Of a stretch of DNA of 64,000 nt, positions 54,857-61,646 are shown piece by piece. Source of the stretch: Maritimibacter dapengensis (GTDB taxonomy: Bacteria; Pseudomonadota; Alphaproteobacteria; Rhodobacterales; Rhodobacteraceae); assembly GCF_019218265.1 (NCBI RefSeq), contig NZ_JAHUZE010000002.1, positions 248,001-312,000 of the forward strand. Direction: 5' to 3'. The notes beneath the pieces were generated by a model, which was not told the origin of the DNA, did no database searches, and saw nothing but the letters and a program-made list of their open reading frames with translations. How positions within the stretch are numbered: position 1 is the first letter of the stretch; each line of letters begins with the position of its first letter. Both the position numbers and the translations under genes were made by a program.

Positions 54857-54964
54857 GCGCGGGCATGGCCCGCGCGCAGGATCCGTCTGCCGGGGGCGTT
54901 GCCCCCGAACGTGTCTTGGCAAGGCCAAGCCACGACCCCCAAAGTATTTTTGAAACGATGAAGA
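54857..54964. repeat. Conserved 3' element, copy 3, with preceding hairpin
   Basis: An 8-bp stem-loop (54857-54875) follows tmk. Then come CGGGGGC-GTT-GCCCCCG (54891-54907), a second stem GTGTCTTGGC/GCCAAGCCAC (54911-54933), and the conserved CCCCCAAAGTATTT, GAAACGATGAA tail up to the paaX stop. It lies between convergent genes, like the other copies. Confidence 0.65.
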
Positions 54965-55741
54965 TCAGGCGTCGGCGAGTTTGGCCAAGTCGCCGCGCGC
55001 GGGCCGTGGAAGAAGCGCGAGTAGGCGGGCGATCTCGTTCCGCGCCGTGTCTCCGGGCCAGTCTCCGAGCATCAGGTCGGGCAGGTCGCCGTGACGCAGG
55101 CGCAGCCGCCGCCAGTGATGCAAGGCGAGGAGCCGGGTGACCAATGCGTCCAGCGGGGTGTCCGGGGCGATTTGGATCGCGCCGAGGCGTGCGGTCAAAA
55201 GCGCGTATTCCTGCGCGAGGTCGGGGGGCGCGACTTCCGCCCGTATCCAGTCGGGAAAACTGGCAGCGTCGAGCGTCTGCACCAGCGCGTCGGGCGGCGC
55301 GCTCGGATCGGTGCTGAGCGCGATGCGGGGAGCGATGAGAACTGCGGCCTCGTCCAGCATGTCCTCGAAGCTCTTGGCCGGCCCCGACGGATTGCCGACG
55401 ATCAGAAAGACCGGGGCCGGGGCAGGGCGGCCCGTCGCGTAGAGCACGGGCCGAACGCTTTCTGTGCGCTCCCGCCCGGTCGGGGTCAGCGCATAGGTGG
55501 ATCCGCGCCCCTCACGCAGGGCTTCGACCCAGCCGTCGCGTTTCAGCCGGTGCAATGCGGTGCGCAGCGCCTGGTTGGTGACCCCCATCTCTTCCATGAT
55601 GCGCCCCAGCACCTGACCGCCGATCCTATCCTCGGGCGTGCGGCACAGGTCGCCCATGATTGTGACGACCATCGACCACACCTTGATCGGGGCGAAGTCG
55701 AAGAGGCTTTGCAAAGACGGGTCGCGGGCGGGGGCATCCAT
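54965..55741 (-). CDS. paaX: PaaX-family transcriptional regulator of phenylacetate degradation
   Basis: 258 aa from the ATG at 55741; a TTG at 55777 overlapping the paaZ stop (ATTGAGG) is an alternative that would couple it to paaZ. N-terminal winged-helix region (ALRTALHRLKRDGWVEALRE), central linker with SVRPVL, and C-terminal PaaX domain (ALHHWRRLRLRHGDLPDLML). In E. coli PaaX is a repressor relieved by phenylacetyl-CoA. It lies 32 bp downstream of paaZ on the same strand, so it is likely co-transcribed with it. Confidence 0.87.
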   Translation of the reverse strand: MDAPARDPSLQSLFDFAPIKVWSMVVTIMGDLCRTPEDRIGGQVLGRIMEEMGVTNQALRTALHRLKRDGWVEALREGRGSTYALTPTGRERTESVRPVLYATGRPAPAPVFLIVGNPSGPAKSFEDMLDEAAVLIAPRIALSTDPSAPPDALVQTLDAASFPDWIRAEVAPPDLAQEYALLTARLGAIQIAPDTPLDALVTRLLALHHWRRLRLRHGDLPDLMLGDWPGDTARNEIARLLALLPRPARGDLAKLADA

Positions 55742-55773
55742 GGGGGGAGGATACGCCGCGCCGCGCGGAACCC

Positions 55774-57801
55774 TCAATAGGCGTTCATGGTCAGAAGCTC
55801 GTATTCAGCGACCTTCTCATCCTCGCCGTCCAGGATCGTGACGGCCCAGCGCACTTCGCCATACTCGCCCGTGCGTCGGGTCTTTTTCTTTACCGTCAGG
55901 ACGACGTGGATCTTGGTTCCCGCCACCACCGGCTTCATGAAGCGAAGTCCGTCGAGCCCGGTATTGGCGAGCACCGGGCCTTCGTTCGGCTCCACGAACA
56001 GCCCCGCTGCGAAGCTCAGGAGCAGGTAGCCATGCGCCACGCGATCCGGGAAGAACGGGTTCCGCTTCGCGGCGTCCGCGTCCATGTGGGCATAGAAGGT
56101 GTCGCCGGTGAAATGAGCGAAATGCTCGATGTCTTCCAGCGTGACTTCCCGTGGCGCGGTGGTGATCGTCTCGCCGATCTCAAGTGCGGTGAAAGACCGG
56201 GTGAAAGGATGCGCGGGGGCCTCTTTCGGGGTCGCACCGGGTACGTACTGGCCGATGATCGACTGAATCATATCGGGCGAACCCTGCACCGCGGTGCGCT
56301 GCATGAAATGCTTCACGCCCCGGATGCCGCCCATTTCTTCGCCGCCGCCCGCGCGCCCCGGGCCGCCGTGGATCAGATGCGGCATCGGCGCGCCGTGGCC
56401 CGTGCTTTCCGACATCGAAACGCGGTCGTTGATATAGACCCGGCCATGATAAGCGCCGGACCCGAGGACGACCTCGCGGGCCACCCCCGCGTCATGAGTA
56501 ATGAGCGAGAGAGCGAGCGAACCTTGCCCCCGGTTGGCGAGTGCGACGGCATGATCCGTGTCGCGGTAGGGCATGATGGTCGAAACCGGGCCGAACGCTT
56601 CGGTCTCGTGCACTTTGGTCGCCGCATCCGGGTCGGCACAGTGAAACAGCATCGGCGGCAGGAACGCGCCTTTTTCCCTGTCAGCACCATGAACCTCGAA
56701 ATTCTCCGGGTCACCGATGACGCGCTCGGCTTCGGTGGCAAGCGTCGCCACACGGTCGAGCACATCGGCGCGCTGGTCGGTCGACACGAGCGCGCCCATG
56801 CGTGTGTCTTTCGCCGCCGGATCGCCGATTACGGTCTTGGCAAGTCGCGCTTCGAGCGCTTCGATCACGTCCGCCACCCGCGCTTCAGGGGCGAGGATGC
56901 GGCGGATGGCGGTGCATTTCTGTCCCGCCTTGGTAGTCATCTCGCGCGTGACTTCCTTGATGAACAGATCGAATTCAGGGGCATCGGGCGTCACGTCTGG
57001 CCCCAGGATCGACGCGTTCAGACTGTCGGCTTCGGCGGTGAAACGCGTGGCATTGGCGAGGATATTGGGGTTCGAACGCAGCTTAAGTGCAGTGTCGGCG
57101 GAGCCCGTGAAGCTCACCACATCCTGACAGGTGAGCCGGTCCAGAAGATCGCCGGTCCCCCCCGCGATGAGCTGCACCGCACCTTCGGGCAAGAGACCGC
57201 TCTCGACCATAAGGCGCACGCAAAGTTCGGTGACATAGGAGGTCGCGGTGGCCGGTTTCACGATCGCCGGAACACCCGCGAGCAATGTAGGCGCGAGTTT
57301 CTCGAGCATCCCCCAGACCGGGAAGTTGTAGGCGTTGATATGGACCGCGACCCCGCGCAGGGGCGTGAAGACGTGCTGGCCGAGAAAGACGCCTGTCTTG
57401 CCGAATTGCTCCACATCGCCATCGACGAGCACGTGGCCGTCCGGCATTTCCTTGCGGCCCTTCGAGGCGAAAACGAACAGCGTGCCAATGCCCCCGTCGA
57501 TGTCGAACGCATGGTCGGACTGGGTCGCGCCGGTGTCGAACGACAGATCATACAGCGCCTGCTTATGCTCGGAGAGGTGCAGCGCCAGCGCTTTGAGCAT
57601 TTTGGCGCGGTCGTGGAACCCCATCTTGCGCAACGCCGGGCCACCAACGTTTCGCGCATGATCCAGCATGTCCTGATAGTCGAGGGTGCCGCCCGCCTGC
57701 GCGATTACTTCGCCGGTCACCGCAGAAGCTATGGGGCGGGCGTTCGCGCCCGGCGTGATCCAGTTGCCAGCGACGAAGCTGGAGACGTCGATGATGCTCA
57801 T
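55774..57801 (-). CDS. paaZ: Bifunctional oxepin-CoA hydrolase / 3-oxo-5,6-dehydrosuberyl-CoA semialdehyde dehydrogenase
   Basis: 675 aa from the ATG at 57801 (GGGAGGA upstream); the longer open frame beyond it is antisense to paaG. The N-terminal aldehyde dehydrogenase domain (about 1-515) has the nucleophile in KAGQKCTAIRR and FTAEADSLNA for the general base. The C-terminal MaoC-like hydratase (about 530-675) has HFTGDTFYAHMD and AHGYLLLSF. It opens the oxepin-CoA ring and oxidises the aldehyde. It is divergent from paaG with a TetR-type operator between. Confidence 0.94.
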   Translation of the reverse strand: MSIIDVSSFVAGNWITPGANARPIASAVTGEVIAQAGGTLDYQDMLDHARNVGGPALRKMGFHDRAKMLKALALHLSEHKQALYDLSFDTGATQSDHAFDIDGGIGTLFVFASKGRKEMPDGHVLVDGDVEQFGKTGVFLGQHVFTPLRGVAVHINAYNFPVWGMLEKLAPTLLAGVPAIVKPATATSYVTELCVRLMVESGLLPEGAVQLIAGGTGDLLDRLTCQDVVSFTGSADTALKLRSNPNILANATRFTAEADSLNASILGPDVTPDAPEFDLFIKEVTREMTTKAGQKCTAIRRILAPEARVADVIEALEARLAKTVIGDPAAKDTRMGALVSTDQRADVLDRVATLATEAERVIGDPENFEVHGADREKGAFLPPMLFHCADPDAATKVHETEAFGPVSTIMPYRDTDHAVALANRGQGSLALSLITHDAGVAREVVLGSGAYHGRVYINDRVSMSESTGHGAPMPHLIHGGPGRAGGGEEMGGIRGVKHFMQRTAVQGSPDMIQSIIGQYVPGATPKEAPAHPFTRSFTALEIGETITTAPREVTLEDIEHFAHFTGDTFYAHMDADAAKRNPFFPDRVAHGYLLLSFAAGLFVEPNEGPVLANTGLDGLRFMKPVVAGTKIHVVLTVKKKTRRTGEYGEVRWAVTILDGEDEKVAEYELLTMNAY

Positions 57802-57854
57802 AAATCCTCCCTCACGCCGGAATCGGCGCGTGATCCGTTTCGCAAACATTATTG

Positions 57855-57868
57855 ACCGTCCGGTCGGT
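57855..57868. promoter_or_regulatory. Candidate TetR-type operator in the paaZ/paaG divergent region
   Basis: ACCGTCC-GGTCGGT, a 14-bp palindrome with one mismatch, placed 54 bp from the paaZ start and 34 bp from the paaG start. It resembles the ACCGACC-GGTCGGT operators of PaaR-like TetR regulators. The TetR gene of this cluster is the obvious ligand. Confidence 0.65.
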
Positions 57869-57901
57869 TTAAGCAACAGTAAGCGAAACAGGGAGGACGA
57901 T

Positions 57902-58690
57902 ATGAGCGACACGATTCTCGTGACGAAGCACGATGGCTGGGTGGAAATCGCCCTCAATCGCCCGGACAGGCTCAATTCCTTCACCGAAGAAATGCACCTC
58001 GCGTTGCGAGCGGCTCTAGACGCGGCGGCGGCTGATGCGCGGGCGGTTCTCTTGACCGGCTCGGGCCGGGGGTTCTGCGCCGGACAGGATCTTGGCGACC
58101 GTGACCCGCGCAAGTTGGACGACATCGACCTTGGCAAAACCGTTCGCAACCTCTGGGCGCCGCTCGTGCGCCAGATCAGGGCGCTGGAGATGCCGGTGGT
58201 CTGCGCGGTGAACGGCGTCGCGGCAGGGGCGGGCTCGAGCCTCGCGCTCGCTTGCGACATGGTCTTCGCCTCGGACAAGGCGAAGTTCATCCAGAGCTTC
58301 GCCAATATCGGGCTGGTGCCGGACACAGGCGGCTCGTTCTCGCTCACCACGCTGCTCGGGCCCGCGCGTGCCAAGGGGCTGGCGCTCACTGGCGAGCCAC
58401 TCATGGCCGAACAGGCCGCCGACTGGGGGCTGATCTGGAAATGTGTGCCCGATGCGGAACTGATGGAGGTGGCGCGCGCGCAGGTCGCGGCCTTCGCGAC
58501 GGGAACGACCTATGGCTACGCCCAGACCAAGAAGGCGATCCATGCGGCTCACACGAACGCGATGGATGAACAGCTCGAGCTTGAAGCCGAGTTGATGTTC
58601 CAATGCGGAAAGTCGCCGGATTATGCCGAGGGCGTCGGTGCTTTTCTCGACAAGCGGAAGCCAAGCTTCACCGGGGAGAAGCCGCAATGA
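57902..58690 (+). CDS. paaG: 1,2-epoxyphenylacetyl-CoA isomerase (crotonase family)
   Basis: 262 aa from the ATG at 57902 (AGGGAGGA upstream). Crotonase fold with the oxyanion-hole segments GRGFCAGQDLGDRD and NGVAAGAGSSLALACD and the acidic residue in LVPDTGGSF typical of PaaG. It converts the ring epoxide to oxepin-CoA. It is first in paaG-paaI-paaK-paaR, with overlapping start/stop codons throughout. Confidence 0.92.
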   Translation: MSDTILVTKHDGWVEIALNRPDRLNSFTEEMHLALRAALDAAAADARAVLLTGSGRGFCAGQDLGDRDPRKLDDIDLGKTVRNLWAPLVRQIRALEMPVVCAVNGVAAGAGSSLALACDMVFASDKAKFIQSFANIGLVPDTGGSFSLTTLLGPARAKGLALTGEPLMAEQAADWGLIWKCVPDAELMEVARAQVAAFATGTTYGYAQTKKAIHAAHTNAMDEQLELEAELMFQCGKSPDYAEGVGAFLDKRKPSFTGEKPQ

Positions 58691-59121
58691 CCCCCAAGGC
58701 GCGCGCCGAACGGTCGGCAGAGGCAATGTGGGGCAACGACGACGCCTCGAAATGGTTCGGCATGGCACTGGGCGACGTGGACGAAGGTCGCGCGGTCATG
58801 ACGCTGACCGTCCAGCCACACCATTGCAACGGCCACGCGATCTGCCACGGCGGGGTGATCTTCTCGCTCGCCGACAGTGCCTTTGCGTTTGCCTGCAACA
58901 GCCGCAACCAGAACACGGTCGCGCAGCACAACAACATCAGCTTTCTCGCGCCGGGGAAAGAGGGCGACCTGCTCACTGCCACGGCACGGGAGGTGTATCG
59001 CAAGGGGCGCTCAGGCATCTACGACATCGTAGTAGAAAACCAGGACGGCACCCGCATCGCCGAAATGCGCGGTCATTCCCGCGCCATTCCCGGCACGCTC
59101 TTCGAGGAGGAGGACACATGA
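58687..59121 (+). CDS. paaI: Hydroxyphenylacetyl-CoA thioesterase PaaI
   Basis: 144 aa from the ATG at 58687, overlapping the paaG stop (ATGA). Hotdog fold with HHCNGHAICHGGVIFSLADS; the HGG-x(5)-AD motif and the asparagine/aspartate pair match PaaI. It hydrolyses dead-end aryl-CoA intermediates and releases CoA. It is much closer to true PaaI than the two hotdog proteins at 8140-9098. Confidence 0.92.
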   Translation: MTPKARAERSAEAMWGNDDASKWFGMALGDVDEGRAVMTLTVQPHHCNGHAICHGGVIFSLADSAFAFACNSRNQNTVAQHNNISFLAPGKEGDLLTATAREVYRKGRSGIYDIVVENQDGTRIAEMRGHSRAIPGTLFEEEDT

Positions 59122-60428
59122 AAGACCTGACCCCCGACCGCGCGACGCTCGACCCGATCGAGATCGCCTCGATCGACGAAATTCGGGCTCTGCAACTCGA
59201 CCGGCTCAAGTGGTCGGTGCGTCATGCCTATGACAACGTGCCGATGTACAAGCAGCGGTTCGACGAGGCCGGCGTGCACCCGGACGATCTGCAATCACTG
59301 TCCGACCTCAGTAAATTTCCGTTCACCTACAAGACAGACCTGCGCGACAATTATCCCTTCGGCCTCTTCGCCGTGCCGCGTGAACAGATCCGGCGCATCC
59401 ATGCGTCCTCCGGCACGACCGGTAAGCCGACTGTCGTGGGCTATACCGAGAACGATATCTCCAACTGGGCCGATCTCGTCGCGCGGTCGATGCGCGCCAG
59501 CGGAACCCGACCCGGTGACATCGTGCACGTGGCCTATGGTTACGGCCTCTTCACCGGGGGCTTGGGCGCGCATTACGGCGCCGAACGGCTGGGCGCGACG
59601 GTTGTGCCCGTGTCGGGCGGCATGACGGAACGGCAGGTGACGCTCATCACCGATTTCAAGCCGACGACGATCATGGTCACGCCGTCCTACATGCTCAACA
59701 TCCTCGAGCAATTCCACAAGGCCGGGCTGGACCCCCGCGAAAGCTCGCTTCAGGTGGGCATTTTCGGGGCCGAACCCTGGACGGATTCGATGCGCAAGGA
59801 GGTGGAGGACGCCTTCGACATGCACGCCGTCGACATCTACGGCCTGTCCGAGATCATGGGGCCGGGCGTCGCTAACGAATGCATCGAGACCAAGGACGGG
59901 CCGGTGATCTGGGAAGACCACTTCCTGCCCGAGATCATCGACCCCCAAACCGGCGAGGTGTTGCCGGATGGCGAGCTTGGCGAACTGGTGTTCACCACGC
60001 TGACCAAGGAAGGTCTGCCGATGATCCGCTACCGCACCCGCGACCTGACGCGGCTCATGCCCGGCACGGCGCGCTCGATGCGGCGGATGGAAAAGATCAC
60101 CGGGCGCTCGGACGACATGATCATCCTGCGCGGCGTGAACGTGTTTCCGACCCAGATCGAGGAACAGGTGCTGGCGACCGGCGGGCTCGCTGCGCATTTC
60201 CAGATCGAACTGTACAAATCGGGCCGCATGGACGGAATGCGTGTGCTGGTGGAAGCCATGCCGGACGCCGCCGACGAAGCCTCGAAGAACGCATCGGCCC
60301 GGATGCTGACCAAGCGGATCAAGGACGTGGTCGGCATCTCGACCGAGATCATCGTGGGCGAACCCGGCGACGTGGCGCGGTCGGAAGGCAAGGCTCAACG
60401 CGTGGTCGACAAGCGGGGCGACGGCTGA
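59118..60428 (+). CDS. paaK: Phenylacetate-CoA ligase
   Basis: 436 aa from the ATG at 59118, preceded by AGGAGGAGGA and overlapping the paaI stop. AMP-forming adenylating enzyme: P-loop ASSGTTGKPTVVGYT, YGLSEIMGPGVANEC, YRTRDLTRL and GRSDDMIILRGVNVFP, the PaaK signature. It activates phenylacetate with ATP and CoA, the first step of the pathway. Confidence 0.95.
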   Translation: MKDLTPDRATLDPIEIASIDEIRALQLDRLKWSVRHAYDNVPMYKQRFDEAGVHPDDLQSLSDLSKFPFTYKTDLRDNYPFGLFAVPREQIRRIHASSGTTGKPTVVGYTENDISNWADLVARSMRASGTRPGDIVHVAYGYGLFTGGLGAHYGAERLGATVVPVSGGMTERQVTLITDFKPTTIMVTPSYMLNILEQFHKAGLDPRESSLQVGIFGAEPWTDSMRKEVEDAFDMHAVDIYGLSEIMGPGVANECIETKDGPVIWEDHFLPEIIDPQTGEVLPDGELGELVFTTLTKEGLPMIRYRTRDLTRLMPGTARSMRRMEKITGRSDDMIILRGVNVFPTQIEEQVLATGGLAAHFQIELYKSGRMDGMRVLVEAMPDAADEASKNASARMLTKRIKDVVGISTEIIVGEPGDVARSEGKAQRVVDKRGDG

Positions 60429-61024
60429 TGGCGCGCTCGATCGCACGGGACCACGACGAGAAACGCGCCGCCATCCTGACCTCGGCGGCGCGGGTTTTCG
60501 CGACCGACGGGTATGACCGGGCGTCGATGACGCGGCTCGCGGCGGAATGCGGAATATCGAAGGCGAACATCTATCACTACTACACGTCGAAGGATGCGAT
60601 CCTGTTCGACGTGCTCGACCGCTACCTGTCGGAACTCTCGGACCGGGTGACCGGCCTCGATCTGGCGGGCGCGACGCCGGAGGATGCCCTGCGCCAGGTG
60701 GTCATGGAGGTCATGCTCGCCTACGAGGGCGCGGATGACGAGCACCGGGTGCAGATGAACGGGGTCGACCTGCTGCCGCCGGAGGAGCAGAAGGTGCTCA
60801 AGGGCTATCAGCGGCAGATCGTCGAATTCGTCTCGGACATCATCGCCCATGCCGCGCCGAACGCCTTCGCGGACGATCCCGGTCGGCTTCGGCAAGCGAC
60901 CATGGCGCTGTTCGGGATGCTCAACTGGTATTACATGTGGAACCCCGGCGCAGGCCGCGCGGCCCGCGAGGATTACGCCTCACTGGTGGCCGAAATGACC
61001 TTGGGTGGTGTGAAGGGTCTTTAG
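60428..61024 (+). CDS. paaR: TetR-family regulator of the paa cluster (PaaR-like)
   Basis: 198 aa from the ATG at 60428, overlapping the paaK stop (TGATG). N-terminal HTH SMTRLAAECGISKANIYHYY; the ligand domain includes the TetR C-terminal pattern FGMLNWYYMWNPGAG, shared with acyl-CoA-responsive regulators. It probably represses from the site at 57855-57868 and responds to phenylacetyl-CoA. A 5-bp hairpin GGCCC-GTT-GGGCC follows at 61042-61054. Two regulators, PaaX and this one, thus bracket the cluster. Confidence 0.87.
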   Translation: MARSIARDHDEKRAAILTSAARVFATDGYDRASMTRLAAECGISKANIYHYYTSKDAILFDVLDRYLSELSDRVTGLDLAGATPEDALRQVVMEVMLAYEGADDEHRVQMNGVDLLPPEEQKVLKGYQRQIVEFVSDIIAHAAPNAFADDPGRLRQATMALFGMLNWYYMWNPGAGRAAREDYASLVAEMTLGGVKGL

Positions 61025-61074
61025 CGCGAACGGAATGCTCCGGCCCGTTGGGCCATCACCCGTCATGCTTCGAC

Positions 61075-61503
61075 TTACAGAATTCCGATCTCCGAAAGCC
61101 GTTCTTCGATATGCGCAGGGAGTTCGCTTTCATTTTCACGACTTTTGGGCAGATCGCGCGGGGCATCCTTCGGCTCCAGGTAGCGCCAGCCCTGAAACGG
61201 GCGCCTTGGGGCCGGAGAGGTGCGGACGATCTGGCTCTCCAGAATCAGACCGCATCTGCGGATGCCGTCTTCGCCGATCACCTCGTCCAGCCGCACCAGC
61301 TTTTGTCGCGCAAGGATCACGCCTTTGAACACCCAGTAAAGCGACCCGCCGGCCAGCAACTCCGCTTCCCGCTTTGGCCACATCCGGGTGACATGGCGCG
61401 GCTCGTAATGCGCAGCACCCCCGGCGCGGGCCTTCTGCCAAGCGGCCAGATCTTCGACCTTTTCCGCGCCGACGCAGAGTTTCACAAGGTTCACATGGGT
61501 CAA
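61075..61503 (-). CDS. DUF1489 family protein
   Basis: 142 aa from a TTG at 61503, which has GGGGAAG upstream and gives the family-typical start MTHVNLVKLCVGAE; a GTG at 61494 is an alternative and the longer frame to 61566 is unlikely. Family motifs LVKLCVGAEKVEDLAAWQ and the central RMWPKREAELLAGGSLYWVFKG are clear. It is conserved in alphaproteobacteria with unknown function. Convergent with paaR, divergent from nrdJ. Confidence 0.83.
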   Translation of the reverse strand: MTHVNLVKLCVGAEKVEDLAAWQKARAGGAAHYEPRHVTRMWPKREAELLAGGSLYWVFKGVILARQKLVRLDEVIGEDGIRRCGLILESQIVRTSPAPRRPFQGWRYLEPKDAPRDLPKSRENESELPAHIEERLSEIGIL

Positions 61504-61532
61504 GACAGCTTCCCCAATTCTTATGTCACGCC

Positions 61533-61588
61533 CCCCATATTTTGGGGTCCCCTGCGTGACTCGCATAGATGTTCAGGCTATATTGATC
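61533..61588. promoter_or_regulatory. Possible NrdR boxes upstream of nrdJ
   Basis: CCCCATATTTTGGGG (61533-61547) is a good palindrome with an A/T core, and AGGCTATATTGATC (61575-61588) is a weaker A/T-core match about four helical turns away. Paired A/T-core boxes are how NrdR regulates ribonucleotide reductase genes. They end 59 bp before the nrdJ start. Confidence 0.35.
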
Positions 61589-61646
61589 GTCTCCCGCCGC
61601 TGATTCAACCGGGGGTCCGCCCCCTCGACGTTCAAAAGGACGTGCC

